Below are positions 16,640 to 25,881 of a DNA stretch of 64,000 bases, in pieces. The stretch is from the NCBI RefSeq assembly GCF_030817495.1, contig NZ_JAUSZK010000001.1, positions 6,348,001-6,412,000 on the forward strand, written 5' to 3'. The stretch is from Streptomyces sp. V3I7. GTDB lineage: Bacteria > Actinomycetota > Actinomycetes > Streptomycetales > Streptomycetaceae. The position numbers and the translations under genes were made by a program. The notes beneath the pieces were generated by a model. It did no database searches. It was not told where the DNA came from and saw only the letters and a list, made by a program, of their open reading frames with translations. Position 1 is the stretch's first letter; every line of letters begins with the position of its first letter.

Positions 16640-18238
16640 TCAGGAAGCCGTCGACGCAGCCTCCTCCAGCGTCTCGCGGGCGGCCGCGCGCGCGAGGTCG
16701 CGGTCGTCGGGGACGACGCCGATGCGGGTGCGCCGGTCGAGGAGGTCCGACTCGTCGAGGGCGCCCTCGTGCCGTACGGCCCACAGCAGTTCGGCGCGGG
16801 TGACCGGGTGGCCGGGCAGGACGGCCTCGGCCAGCCGCGGGTCCTCGGCGGCGAGCGCGTGGACGGCGAGGGCCTCGGTGCCGTAACGCCGCACCAGGCG
16901 CCGGGGGACGGGCAGTTCACCGAGCCGGCGGGGCGCCGCCGCGCCGACGAGCGGCAGGGAGGCGGTGGCGCACGGCCCCGCGGTGAGCCGGCGGGCGGTC
17001 ACGGCGGCGTCGACGGCGTCCTGCGCCATGCGCCGGTACGTCGTGAGCTTGCCGCCGACCACGGTGGTCACGCCGTCGGGTGGGGTCAGCACCGCATGCC
17101 GCCGCGAGATGTCCGAGGTCCGGGCCGGCGCGCCGGAGTGGCCGGCGGTGGTGTCCAGCAGGGGGCGCAGTCCCGCGAAGGCGCCCACGACGTCGTCGCG
17201 GCGTACGCGGACGTCCAGGGCGGAGCCGAGCACGTCGAGCAGGAAGCCGATGTCCGCCTCGGGAACCTCCGGGACGTCCGGGATCCCGCCCTCGACGGGC
17301 TCGTCGGTCAGCCCGACGTACACGCGCCCGTCGCCCTGCGGGAGGACCAGGACGAAGCGGTTGGTCTCCCCGGGGACGGGGATGTGCAGGCCCGCGGGCA
17401 GGGGGCCGAGGAGGTCCGCGCGCAGTACCAGGTGCGTGCCGCGCGAGGGCCGGATCCGGATGCCGTCCACCAGGCCGCCCGCCCACACACCGGCCGCGTT
17501 GATCACCGCGCGGGCGCGGATCTCGCCCTGTTCCCCGGTGAGTTCGTCGCGTACGCGGGCGCCGGTGGCGGTGAGCTCCAGCGCTCTGACCCGGGTCAGG
17601 ATCCGCGCGCCGCGGGCGGCGGCGGTGCGGGCGAGGGCGGTCACCAGACGGGCGTCGTCGGTGAGCCGGCCGTCCCAGGACAGCAGCCCGCCGCGCAGCC
17701 CGTCGGCGCGCACCGACGGCGCCAGGCTGCGCGCCTCCACCGCGGAGAGGCGGCGTGGCACGGGCAGGGTGGTGCGCGCGGTGCGGGCCGCGAGCCGCAG
17801 GGCGTCCCCGGCGCGGAGACCGGCCCACGCCAGCGAGCCCTGGGCGCGGGAGACCAGCGGGGTCAGGGGCAGGACGAACGGCTGGGCGCCGACGAGGTGC
17901 GGGGCCGTCCGTTCCATCAGCACCCCGCGCTCGACCGCGCTCTCGTGAGCCACGTCGAACTGCCCGGCGGCCAGGTAGCGCAGCCCGCCGTGGATCAGCT
18001 TGGAGCTCCAGCGCGACGTACCGAAGGCCAGGTCGTGGGCGTCGACCGCGACGACGCTCAAGCCCCGGGCCGCCGCGTCCAGGGCCGCACCGGCGCCGGT
18101 GGCGCCGAGCCCCACCACCAGGACGTCGGCCAGGCGGCCGTCGGCCGCAGCGGCGAGTTCGCGCCGGCGGCGGGCGGCCGACAGGGACGATCCGGGCACG
18201 GGGGCGGTCGCATCGCAGGGGACGCGGGCGGGGCTCAT
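16640..18238 (-). CDS. glpD: FAD-dependent glycerol-3-phosphate dehydrogenase GlpD
   Basis: The 532-residue flavoprotein oxidises glycerol-3-phosphate to dihydroxyacetone phosphate at the membrane and passes electrons to quinone. The FAD Rossmann motif VVGLGATGAGAALDAAARG lies near residues 41-59. SSKLIHGGLRYL is the GlpD signature, and VVGGKLTTYRRMAQDA is near the end of the catalytic domain, followed by the C-terminal DAO_C region. The start codon overlaps the stop of the upstream TetR gene by four bases (ATGA), so the two are translationally coupled. The true start is ATG 18238; the open frame further upstream is TetR antiframe sequence. It faces an alkyl-DHAP-synthase-like gene, which would use its product. 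Confidence 0.93.
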   Translation of the reverse strand: MSPARVPCDATAPVPGSSLSAARRRRELAAAADGRLADVLVVGLGATGAGAALDAAARGLSVVAVDAHDLAFGTSRWSSKLIHGGLRYLAAGQFDVAHESAVERGVLMERTAPHLVGAQPFVLPLTPLVSRAQGSLAWAGLRAGDALRLAARTARTTLPVPRRLSAVEARSLAPSVRADGLRGGLLSWDGRLTDDARLVTALARTAAARGARILTRVRALELTATGARVRDELTGEQGEIRARAVINAAGVWAGGLVDGIRIRPSRGTHLVLRADLLGPLPAGLHIPVPGETNRFVLVLPQGDGRVYVGLTDEPVEGGIPDVPEVPEADIGFLLDVLGSALDVRVRRDDVVGAFAGLRPLLDTTAGHSGAPARTSDISRRHAVLTPPDGVTTVVGGKLTTYRRMAQDAVDAAVTARRLTAGPCATASLPLVGAAAPRRLGELPVPRRLVRRYGTEALAVHALAAEDPRLAEAVLPGHPVTRAELLWAVRHEGALDESDLLDRRTRIGVVPDDRDLARAAARETLEEAASTAS

Positions 18239-18834
18239 GGCGTGAGGATCCTCTCCAGCGTGGTGCGCAGTTCGCCGAGGAACGCCGCCGAGGTGAGGTC
18301 GGCGTCGTCCTCGTCGGTCACGGTCCGCAGCGACAGGGCGAAGGACTGGACGACCAGCAGCAGGGAGCGGGCCTGCCGTCCGACGGGGCCCCGGCGCACC
18401 GAACCGTCCGCGTGCCCCTCCAGCAGGACCTCGGTCAGCAGCTCCAGCAGGGCGTCCTGGCTCGCGCCGCGCCGGTCGAGCACGTAGGGGAGCAGGAGTT
18501 CGGGATCGACGTCGAGGATCTTGCGGAAGAGCGGGTGCGCGCGGAAGGCCTCCACGCCCGCGACGAGCCCCTCGACGATCAGCTCGCGCACGGGCTGACC
18601 CGGGCGGCGCTGCGGCATCGCCCCGGTGGCCACGCCGATCCACTCACGCGTCATCAGGTCGCCCACCAGGGAGCGCACATCGGGCCAGCGCCGGTACAGG
18701 GTCATCCGGGAGACGCCGGCGCGGCGCGCCACGTCGGTCAGGGTGGTCCGGCGGACCCCGACGGCCAGAACGCAGTCGCGCACCGCGTCGAGCACCCGGT
18801 CGTTGTCCGAAGCGTTGTGACGAATAGGCGTCAT
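18235..18834 (-). CDS. TetR-family regulator upstream of glpD
   Basis: A 199-residue TetR regulator. The helix-turn-helix spans residues about 30-52 (TTLTDVARRAGVSRMTLYRRW), followed by an all-helical ligand domain. It is the first gene of a two-gene unit with glpD and diverges from the flavoprotein gene at 18916, so it probably controls both directions. An imperfect dyad, GTGTCACAGTGTAAC (18835-18849), abuts its start codon and is the best candidate operator. Ligand unknown; a glycerol-lipid intermediate is plausible from context. Confidence 0.9.
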   Translation of the reverse strand: MTPIRHNASDNDRVLDAVRDCVLAVGVRRTTLTDVARRAGVSRMTLYRRWPDVRSLVGDLMTREWIGVATGAMPQRRPGQPVRELIVEGLVAGVEAFRAHPLFRKILDVDPELLLPYVLDRRGASQDALLELLTEVLLEGHADGSVRRGPVGRQARSLLLVVQSFALSLRTVTDEDDADLTSAAFLGELRTTLERILTP

Positions 18835-18849
18835 GTGTCACAGTGTAAC
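18835..18849. promoter_or_regulatory. candidate TetR operator dyad
   Basis: GTGTCAC-A-GTGTAAC pairs at 5 of 7 positions and lies directly upstream of the TetR start, inside the 81-base divergent promoter region. It resembles other TetR autoregulatory boxes in size and placement only. Confidence 0.35.
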
Positions 18850-18915
18850 GCCGGGGGATCACCACGGGACCCTCGGGGACGACAGACAACCCAACGACGG
18901 GGACGGACCGCGCTG

Positions 18916-20514
18916 ATGGAACAGGACATGCTCTGGAGCGGCTGGGGCGACCCGGCCAAGGCCGCCCCCCTGCCCGACACGGTGACCGGCCTGCTGCGCG
19001 ACCTGCTCGGCGTCAAGCCGCGCGACACCCGCCCGCTCGCCCTCGACGACCTCTCCGTCCCCGAACCCGCCCTGGAAACCGGCGCGTTCGCGGCGCTCGC
19101 GGACGCCGTCGGCGGCGCCGCCCACATCCGCGACGACGCGGAGAGCCGCCTTCGGCACACCCGCGGCAAGTCCACGCCCGACCTGCTGCGCATCCGCGCC
19201 GGCGACACCGCGGACGTCCCGGCCGCCGTCGTCCTGCCCGCGACCCACGACGAGGTGCTCGCCGTCCTGCGGGCATGCGCCCAACACGGCCTGGCCGTCG
19301 TCCCGTTCGGCGGGGGCACCTCCGTCGTCGGCGGCCTCGCGCCCGAGGGCACCGCCCGGAGCGCCTTCGTCGCCCTCGACCTGCGCCGCATGGACGGGCT
19401 GCTCGACCTCGACCCCGTCTCGCGCACCGCCACGCTCCAGCCCGGCCTGCGCGCGCCCGAGGCCGAGGCGCTCCTGGCCGAGCACGGCTTCACCCTCGGC
19501 CACTTCCCGCAGTCCTACGAGTGGGCCACCCTCGGCGGGTTCGCCGCGGCCCGCTCCAGCGGACAGGCTTCCGCCGGATACGGCCGCTTCGACGACATGG
19601 TGCTCGGCCTGACCCTCGCCACCCCCGAGGGCACCCTCGACGTCGGCCGGGCCCCGCGCTCGGCGGCCGGCCCCGACCTGCGCCAGCTGATCCTCGGCTC
19701 CGAGGGCGCGTTCGGCGTCATCACCGCCGTGATCGTACGGATCCGGCCCGAGCCCCGGGCCCGGGTGTACGAGGGCTGGCGCTTCGCCTCGTTCGAGGAG
19801 GGGACCGCAGCCCTGCGCCGCCTCGCCCAGGACGGACCGCTGCCCACCGTGCTGCGCCTGTCCGACGAGACCGAGACGCTCGTCGGACTCGCCCAGCCCG
19901 ACGCCATCGGCGTGACACAGAACGCGGGATGCCTGGCGATCACCGGCTACGAGGGCACCGAGGAGGACACGGCGTACCGGCGCGAACGCGCGGCGGCCGT
20001 CCTGCGCGCGTGCGGCGGCACGTACGCGGGGACGGAGCCGGGCGAACGCTGGGCCCACGGCCGCTACTCGGCGCCGTACCTGCGCGACTGCCTGCTGGAC
20101 GCGGGCGCGTTCGCGGAGACGCTGGAGACCGCGGCGTTCTGGTCCCGGATCCCGGAGCTGTACGCGGCCGTCCGCACCGCGCTCACCGACACCCTCACGG
20201 CGGCCGGCACCCCGCCCCTCGTCATGTGCCACATCTCGCACGTGTACGAGAACGGCGCCTCCCTGTACTTCACGGTGGTCTCGGCCCAGGGCGAGGACCC
20301 GGTCGCCCACTGGGCGCCCGCCAAGCGCGCCGCGGGCGAGGCCGTCCTCGCCGCCGGCGGCACCATCAGCCACCACCACGGGATCGGCACCGACCACCGC
20401 GACGCCTACGTCCGGGAGATCGGCCCCCTCGGCATCGAAGCCCTCCGGGCCGTCAAGCGGTGCCTGGACCCGGAAGGGCTGCTGAACCCCGGAATCCTGC
20501 TGCCCACGCACTGA
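18916..20514 (+). CDS. alkyldihydroxyacetonephosphate-synthase-like FAD oxidase
   Basis: The 532-residue flavoprotein of the VAO/PCMH superfamily most resembles alkyl-DHAP synthase (AGPS). The FAD-binding PCMH domain covers about residues 90-275 with VVPFGGGTSVVGG. FPQSYEWATLGGFAAARSSGQ (about 198-218) matches the AGPS active-site region, and the HHH triad (486-488, in SHHHGIGTDH) is the family substrate motif near the C-terminus. AGPS replaces the acyl chain of acyl-DHAP with an alkyl chain to start ether lipids. The neighbours glpD (makes DHAP) and a diacylglycerol-kinase-like gene fit that. A generic D-2-hydroxyacid oxidase is the alternative. Start ATG 18916, with only a weak GGACGG site. 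Confidence 0.82.
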   Translation: MEQDMLWSGWGDPAKAAPLPDTVTGLLRDLLGVKPRDTRPLALDDLSVPEPALETGAFAALADAVGGAAHIRDDAESRLRHTRGKSTPDLLRIRAGDTADVPAAVVLPATHDEVLAVLRACAQHGLAVVPFGGGTSVVGGLAPEGTARSAFVALDLRRMDGLLDLDPVSRTATLQPGLRAPEAEALLAEHGFTLGHFPQSYEWATLGGFAAARSSGQASAGYGRFDDMVLGLTLATPEGTLDVGRAPRSAAGPDLRQLILGSEGAFGVITAVIVRIRPEPRARVYEGWRFASFEEGTAALRRLAQDGPLPTVLRLSDETETLVGLAQPDAIGVTQNAGCLAITGYEGTEEDTAYRRERAAAVLRACGGTYAGTEPGERWAHGRYSAPYLRDCLLDAGAFAETLETAAFWSRIPELYAAVRTALTDTLTAAGTPPLVMCHISHVYENGASLYFTVVSAQGEDPVAHWAPAKRAAGEAVLAAGGTISHHHGIGTDHRDAYVREIGPLGIEALRAVKRCLDPEGLLNPGILLPTH

Positions 20515-20634
20515 CGTCCAGGGCTTTGCTCGGTACGATCTCGGTCCCGCGCAGCCGAGTTGCGCTCCCGCGGCGGGCAAGCCGCCGTTCCCCAGCCCCT
20601 GTCACCGTTCCCGTCCCCGCCCGGAGGCTCACCG

Positions 20635-21516
20635 ATGCGCCAGTTCACCGCCGTCGTCAATCCCACCGCGGGCGACTCCACCGGGGCGGCGGCACTGCTG
20701 CGCATAGCCCGGCTGCTGAGGGAGGCCGGTGCCGAACTGGAGACGGAGTACAGCCGCAGCCTGGCCCACGCCCAGGAGATCGCCGTGCGCGCGGGGAAGC
20801 AGGGCCGCATCGTGCTGGCGGTCGGCGGTGACGGCATCGCGGGCGGCATCGGCGGCGCCCTCAGCGGAACCGGTACGACCCTCGGCCTGGTCCCGGCCGG
20901 ACGCGGCAACGACTTCGCCCGCGCGCTCGGCCTGCCCGCCGACCCGGCCGACCTCGCCCGCATCCTGCTCACGGGCGACCCCCGGCACGTGGACACCATC
21001 GAGGTGGAGTCGGCCGTCCACGCCCGCACCGTGGTGCTGGGCAGCGTGTACGCGGGCGTCGACGCGCTCGCCAACCGGCATGCCAACGAGGCCCGGCTGC
21101 TGCGCGGCGCCGCCTCCTACTACGCGGGCGGACTGCGCGCGGTGGCCACCTGGCGCCCGGCGTCCTTCCGCGTCACCGTCGACGGCCAGGAGCACGACTG
21201 TCGCGGCTACACCGTCGTCGCCGCCAACTCCCGCTACTACGGCTCCGGTCGGGCCATCGCGCCCGAGGCCCGGCTCGACGACGGACAGCTCGACGTCGTG
21301 ATGATCCACGAGGCCCCGCGCCGCCTCTTCTTCGCCATCATGAACGAGCTGAAGACGGGCGCCCACGTCCACCGGCCCGAGGTCCAGGTCCTGCGCGGCC
21401 GCGAGATCCGGATCGAGGCGGACCGCCCCGTCCCGTACGGCGCCGACGGCGAGGTCGAGGCCGCCCTGCCCGTCACGGCCCGGGTACGCCCCGGCGACCT
21501 CGCGGTGCTCTGCTGA
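20635..21516 (+). CDS. diacylglycerol kinase-like lipid kinase
   Basis: The 293-residue protein has the DAGK catalytic fold: a VVNPTAG N-terminal motif, nucleotide-binding GGDGI at residues 64-68 (GGDGT in most relatives) and PAGRGNDFARALG near 93-105. A C-terminal beta-sandwich follows, with GSGRAIAPEARLDDGQLDVV. Such enzymes phosphorylate diacylglycerol or related lipids at the membrane. ATG 20635 has CCGGAGG upstream with good spacing. It follows the AGPS-like gene by 120 bases in the same direction. The pair, with glpD, suggests a lipid-metabolism island. Confidence 0.9.
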   Translation: MRQFTAVVNPTAGDSTGAAALLRIARLLREAGAELETEYSRSLAHAQEIAVRAGKQGRIVLAVGGDGIAGGIGGALSGTGTTLGLVPAGRGNDFARALGLPADPADLARILLTGDPRHVDTIEVESAVHARTVVLGSVYAGVDALANRHANEARLLRGAASYYAGGLRAVATWRPASFRVTVDGQEHDCRGYTVVAANSRYYGSGRAIAPEARLDDGQLDVVMIHEAPRRLFFAIMNELKTGAHVHRPEVQVLRGREIRIEADRPVPYGADGEVEAALPVTARVRPGDLAVLC

Positions 21517-21541
21517 GGACGTACGTCCCGCTCGGACCCCG

Positions 21542-21757
21542 CTACTCCAGGAGATCCCTGACGACCCGGGCCGCCGCCTCCGACTCGGCGGCGGGCGGCG
21601 ACAGTTCGCTGAGGGTGTCGAGGTCGAAGTCCTCGCTCAGCTCCGTCTCCCAGGCGGCCGCCAGCCTCTCCTGCTCCTCGCGCGGCTGTCGGCGGACATG
21701 CTCCCGGGCTTGCGGGCTCAGGGCGACCAGGAATCGCTCGACGGTGTCGATCGGCAT
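21542..21757 (-). CDS. small acidic protein of unknown function
   Basis: This 71-residue protein is not recognised. It is helical and acidic in its second half: an N-terminal PIDTVERFLVALSPQAREHV segment, a basic RRQPREEQERL patch, then a Glu/Asp-rich tail ending VVRDLLE. There is no signal peptide or membrane segment. ATG 21757 is preferred with GAAGGAGGAG just before it. It starts 11 bases after the CapA gene stop in the same direction and is probably co-transcribed with it. Confidence 0.6.
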   Translation of the reverse strand: MPIDTVERFLVALSPQAREHVRRQPREEQERLAAAWETELSEDFDLDTLSELSPPAAESEAAARVVRDLLE

Positions 21758-21768
21758 CTTCTCCTCCT

Positions 21769-22935
21769 TCACCGTGGATGCCGCTCCAGTGGATGGCTCC
21801 ACCGTGGATGGATCTCCGGGGTGAGCAGCGTGAGCGCGCCGTCGTCCGCCACCCCGACGGACACGCCCCCGCTCACCCGCTCCAGCGTCGCGCGCAACCA
21901 GTCGCGGTCCGCGTCCGGCACCGGCTCCAGCCGCATCCGCCGGGCCCGCAGGGGCACCATCCGCACACCCTCCAGGCGCCCCGTGTCCGCCTCGACCGAG
22001 ACCAGGAACGCGAGGCGGAGGTCGTCGCGGTAGTTCTCGTAGCCCGCGATCCCCTCGTAGTCGTCGACGAAGTCGCCGCAGCCGTGCAGGATCAGCCGCT
22101 CGCGGTACACCTCGACGGGGCGGGGGTGGTGCGAGGAGTGGCCGTGGACCACGTCCACGCCGCCGTCGACGAGCGCGTGCGCGAAACGGACCTGCCGGTC
22201 CGGGACGCGGTAGCCCCAGTTCGAGCCCCAGTGCACCGACACCACCACGACATCGCCGGGCCGCTTCGCCCGCCGTACGCGCTCCAGGACCGCGTCGGCC
22301 GCCGACGCGGTCAGCGCCGGGACGTACGCCACCCCTGACCGCTCGGCGTCCGCCGCCCAGTCGGACGGGATGCCGCTGCACGACGACCCGAGGGCGAACA
22401 CCAGCACCCGCGCCCCCGCACCGCCGTCCTGCGAGGCCACCGGCACCACCGCGGGCGCCTGCGCCTGCGCTGCGTCGTGCCCCGCGCCCGCCGTCCGCAG
22501 CCCCGCACCGCCGAGCGTGTCGAGGGTCTCGGCGAGCCCGGTGCGGCCGAAGTCCAGGACGTGGTTGTTGGCCAGCACGCAGACGTCGGGCCGGACCGCC
22601 AGCAGCGCGGGCAGGTTCGCCGGGTGCATGCGGTAGTGGACCGCCTTGCCGGGCGCGAACGCGTCACTGCGGGTCACGGACGTCTCCAGGTTCACTATCC
22701 GGACGTCCGGCCCGGCCTCGTCCAGCACCCGCAGCGCCTCGCCCCACGGCCAGGCAGGGTCGACCGGCGCGGGGATCGGCCCGTTCGCGGACTCGGCCGC
22801 CCGCACGTACCCGCGGGCGTCACCGACGTACCCCTCCCGCAGCGCCGGATCACCGGGGTGCGCGAGGATCTGGTCGACACCGCGCCCGAGCATCACATCG
22901 CCACACAAAAACAGCGTCACCGTGCCGCCGCTCAT
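21769..22935 (-). CDS. CapA-family (poly-gamma-glutamate type) metallophosphatase-like protein
   Basis: The 388-residue protein belongs to the CapA/PgsA family (calcineurin-like fold). Metal-site motifs are visible: CGDVMLGRGVDQ (11-22), NLETSVT, LANNHVLDFG, VSVHWGSN and HGHSSHHPRPVEVY. CapA homologues assist poly-gamma-glutamate capsule synthesis in bacilli. No capB/capC partners are here, so the substrate is unknown. There is no clear signal peptide, so it is probably cytoplasmic, unlike PgsA. The start is ATG 22935. Confidence 0.87.
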   Translation of the reverse strand: MSGGTVTLFLCGDVMLGRGVDQILAHPGDPALREGYVGDARGYVRAAESANGPIPAPVDPAWPWGEALRVLDEAGPDVRIVNLETSVTRSDAFAPGKAVHYRMHPANLPALLAVRPDVCVLANNHVLDFGRTGLAETLDTLGGAGLRTAGAGHDAAQAQAPAVVPVASQDGGAGARVLVFALGSSCSGIPSDWAADAERSGVAYVPALTASAADAVLERVRRAKRPGDVVVVSVHWGSNWGYRVPDRQVRFAHALVDGGVDVVHGHSSHHPRPVEVYRERLILHGCGDFVDDYEGIAGYENYRDDLRLAFLVSVEADTGRLEGVRMVPLRARRMRLEPVPDADRDWLRATLERVSGGVSVGVADDGALTLLTPEIHPRWSHPLERHPR

Positions 22936-23044
22936 GTCTCCACGGTAGGACCAGGCACCCGCTGCCCGCCCCCGGGGGCCCGGCGAACCGCAGGCCCCGC
23001 GCCGGGTGCCGGGCGGCGCGGGAACGGCAGGGCATCATGGACGA

Positions 23045-23902
23045 GTGATCGTGCTTGCTGTGGTGTGTGCCATTCTGGGAGCCGCCAGCAATGCCCTGGG
23101 AACCGTGTTCCAGCGCAAGGCGGCCCGCTCGGTGCCGCGGGGCGGCGGTATCAGCCTGGTCATGACGCTCGCCCGGATCCCCGCCTGGCGGATCGGCGTG
23201 CTCGGCGTCATCGGAGCCGCCGTGTTCCAGGCGCTGGCCCTGGTGAACGGGCCCCTCGCCCTGGTGCAGCCGCTGTTCATCCTGGAACTGCCGTTCGCGC
23301 TGCTTTTCTACGCCCCGCTGCTGCACCACCGGCTGCCCCGCGAGGGCTGGTGGGCCGTTGGGGGAGTGGTCGTCGGACTCGCCCTGATCCTCGGCGCGGC
23401 CGCGCCCTCGGGGGGCCGCAACCAGGCGCCGATGTCGCACTGGGTGCCGGTGCTGGTGGTGTGCCTGGGACTGATGGCCGCGGCCGTCCTCGCGGCCCGC
23501 TCCTCGCACTCGTCCCTGTTCCGCGCCGCCTCGCTCGCCACGGCCGCCGCGATCGGCAACGCCCTGACGGCCGCGTTGATGAAGTCGGCCACGGGACGGC
23601 TCGCCACCGACGGCTTCGCCGCGTTCCTCGCCACCTGGCAGACGTACGGCTTCGCCATCGTCGGCGTCTGCTCGCTGCTGCTGCTGGAGAACTCGCTCCA
23701 GGCCGGCCTGCTCGCCGCCTCCCAGCCCGCGATGACCATCACGGACGCGACGGCGAGCCTCCTGATCGGCGTGACCCTGTTCGGCGAGCACATCCGCACG
23801 GGCTGGTTCCTGCTGCCGGAGATCGCGGGCGGCGCGCTGCTGCTGTGGGGTGTGTACCGGCTGACCCGCGCCGTGCCGAACGTCGTCTCGATGGTCAAGT
23901 AG
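23045..23902 (+). CDS. DMT-superfamily (EamA-like) transporter
   Basis: The 285-residue protein is almost entirely hydrophobic, with about nine predicted transmembrane helices in two related halves, as in EamA-type drug/metabolite transporters. The N-terminus (IVLAVVCAILGAASNALGTVFQRKAARS) and the late segment (GVTLFGEHIRTGWFLLPEIAGGALLLWGVYRL) are typical. I chose GTG 23045 because it begins at the first helix; the frame is open from 23006. Substrate unknown. The convergent TetR gene ends 25 bases away. Confidence 0.85.
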   Translation: MIVLAVVCAILGAASNALGTVFQRKAARSVPRGGGISLVMTLARIPAWRIGVLGVIGAAVFQALALVNGPLALVQPLFILELPFALLFYAPLLHHRLPREGWWAVGGVVVGLALILGAAAPSGGRNQAPMSHWVPVLVVCLGLMAAAVLAARSSHSSLFRAASLATAAAIGNALTAALMKSATGRLATDGFAAFLATWQTYGFAIVGVCSLLLLENSLQAGLLAASQPAMTITDATASLLIGVTLFGEHIRTGWFLLPEIAGGALLLWGVYRLTRAVPNVVSMVK

Positions 23903-23926
23903 GGCGACGGCGCCCGGCAGTCCCGT

Positions 23927-24523
23927 TCAGTCGGTCCGTCCCGGGTAGGCGATCCGCGCCGTGATCAGCGCGATCCGCCGCGCCGACTCCTCCGGCGGGG
24001 CCACCGGCTGGACGATGTGGCTGACGGTCAGGCGCACGATGGTCTCCACCGCCAGCCCCCGCGACTCGGCGTCGACATCCGGCCACGCCTCGATCACGTA
24101 CGCGTCGAGCATCGCCATGGCGGTGACGAAGACCGGTTCGGGCCGCGTCGTGAGATAGGCGAGCAGTTCGTCGTCGCCGCCGCGCGCCGCCAGCAGGATG
24201 GCCTTGATCAGCGGGTTGTCCATGGACTGCCGCAGGGTGTATGCCACCCCGGCCGCGGCCGCCTCCCGCAAGTCGTCGCGGTTCGCGTCGAGTTCACCCT
24301 GGATGCCGACGAGGAAGCCCTCCAGCTCGCGCTGGACGAGGGCCGTGCCGATCGCCTCCTTGGTGCCGAACTCGTTGTACAGGGTCTGCCGGCTCACCCC
24401 CGCCGCGCGGGCGAGGGCGGCCATGCGCAGCATGCCCCAGCCGTTCGCGGCGACCAGGTGGTAGGCAGCGTCAAGTACCTGCTCACGCAGGAGAGATCGA
24501 ACGCTTTCACGGAATCGGCTCAT
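23927..24523 (-). CDS. TetR-family regulator divergent from alkB
   Basis: A 198-residue TetR protein with the helix-turn-helix at residues about 25-47 (NGWGMLRMAALARAAGVSRQTLYNEFGTKEAIG) and a helical ligand domain. It is divergent from the alkane hydroxylase operon with a 167-base spacer, the layout of an alkane or fatty-acid responsive repressor. In the spacer, an ACAC-N7-GTGT dyad lies just after the predicted alkB promoter (about 24649-24663), a possible operator. Confidence 0.9.
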   Translation of the reverse strand: MSRFRESVRSLLREQVLDAAYHLVAANGWGMLRMAALARAAGVSRQTLYNEFGTKEAIGTALVQRELEGFLVGIQGELDANRDDLREAAAAGVAYTLRQSMDNPLIKAILLAARGGDDELLAYLTTRPEPVFVTAMAMLDAYVIEAWPDVDAESRGLAVETIVRLTVSHIVQPVAPPEESARRIALITARIAYPGRTD

Positions 24524-24610
24524 CGTGCGCTCACTCTAACCAACCCCCTGTTCGGGCCCGCACCCCTCCCGGCCGATACGGCCCGCTCCGATCGATTGCT
24601 GTCAGAAGCA

Positions 24611-24640
24611 TTGACGAGTCACACCCCTTCTGTCTATCTA
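24611..24640 (+). promoter_or_regulatory. candidate sigma-70-type promoter of alkB operon
   Basis: TTGACG (24611-24616) and TATCTA (24635-24640) are 18 bases apart in an unusually AT-rich patch, 51 bases before the alkB start. This fits a housekeeping HrdB-type promoter. Confidence 0.5.
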
Positions 24641-24690
24641 GTGGACCGAACACAGGTGAAGTGTCCACCGAATCGGCAAGGAGGCCGGGC

Positions 24691-25881
24691 ATGGTGCACA
24701 GCGAACGAGGAGCGATACCCGACAAGACCCCCGGGACCCAAGAGGCACCCTGGCGGGACCCCAAGCGTTATCTCTGGCTCATGGGCCTGGTCGTCCCCTG
24801 CTTCCCCTTCCTGTCCTGGGGGCTGGTGGAACTCACCGGACTCCGGCTGTTCTGGTGGACCGGGCTCGGCATCCTGTACGTGATCTTCCCGATCGTCGAC
24901 CGGCTCACCGGGAAGGACGCGGCCAACCCGCCCGACAGCGCGCTCGCCTGGCTCGAACAGGACCGCTACTACCGCTGGTGCATCTTCCTCTACCTCCCCC
25001 TGCAGTACGCCGGCCTCGCCGTGAGCTGCTGGCTGATCACCGACGGCGGCCTCACCACGCTCGACAAGGTGGGCCTCACCCTCACCCTCGGCGCCGTCGC
25101 GGGCATCGGCATCAACACCGCCCACGAACTCGGCCACAAGAAGGAGTCGCTGGAGCGCTGGCTGTCCCGGATCGCGCTCGCCCAGACCTTCTACGGCCAC
25201 TTCTACATCGAGCACAACCGCGGCCACCACGTCCGCGTGGCGACCCCCGAGGACCCGGCGAGCGCCCGGCTCGGCGAGAGCTTCTGGCGGTTCCTGCCGA
25301 GGACGATCACCGGCAGCCTCACCTCCGCCTGGCGCCTGGAGAAGGCCCGGCTCACCCGCACCGGCAAGTCGCCGTGGACCCTGCGCAACGACGTCCTGAA
25401 CGCCTGGGCCATGTCCGTCGTCCTCTTCGGCGTGCTCACCGCCGCCTTCGGGCCGGGCATCCTGCCCTACCTCGCCCTCCAGGCCGTCTTCGGCTTCTGC
25501 CTGCTCGAGGTCGTCAACTACATAGAGCACTACGGCCTGTTGCGGCAGCGCGCCGACAGCGGACGGTACGAGCGCTGCGCCCCCCGGCACAGCTGGAACA
25601 GCGACAACGTCGCCTCCAACGTCTTCCTTTACCACCTCCAGCGGCACAGCGACCACCACGCCAACCCGACCCGCCGCTACCAGGCGCTGCGGCACTTCGC
25701 CGAGGCCCCCGAACTGCCCACCGGCTACGCGGGGATGATGCTCCTGGCCTACGTCCCGCCGCTGTGGCGCAGGGTCATGGACCGCCGGGTCCTCGCGCAC
25801 TACGACGGCGACGTGACCCGCGCCAACATCCAGCCCGGCAAGCGCGAGGCGCTCGTCGCCCGCTACGGGGCCGCCGCATGA
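24691..25881 (+). CDS. alkB: alkane 1-monooxygenase AlkB
   Basis: This 396-residue integral membrane diiron enzyme hydroxylates the terminal carbon of medium-chain alkanes. All the histidine motifs are present: HELGHK, EHNRGHH, NYIEHYG and LQRHSDHHA, with several transmembrane helices between them. ATG 24691 has AAGGAGG seven bases upstream. Its stop overlaps the next rubredoxin start (ATGA), giving a coupled operon alkB-rubredoxin-rubredoxin-reductase, a complete electron chain. Such operons let actinomycetes grow on hydrocarbons. Confidence 0.97.
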   Translation: MVHSERGAIPDKTPGTQEAPWRDPKRYLWLMGLVVPCFPFLSWGLVELTGLRLFWWTGLGILYVIFPIVDRLTGKDAANPPDSALAWLEQDRYYRWCIFLYLPLQYAGLAVSCWLITDGGLTTLDKVGLTLTLGAVAGIGINTAHELGHKKESLERWLSRIALAQTFYGHFYIEHNRGHHVRVATPEDPASARLGESFWRFLPRTITGSLTSAWRLEKARLTRTGKSPWTLRNDVLNAWAMSVVLFGVLTAAFGPGILPYLALQAVFGFCLLEVVNYIEHYGLLRQRADSGRYERCAPRHSWNSDNVASNVFLYHLQRHSDHHANPTRRYQALRHFAEAPELPTGYAGMMLLAYVPPLWRRVMDRRVLAHYDGDVTRANIQPGKREALVARYGAAA

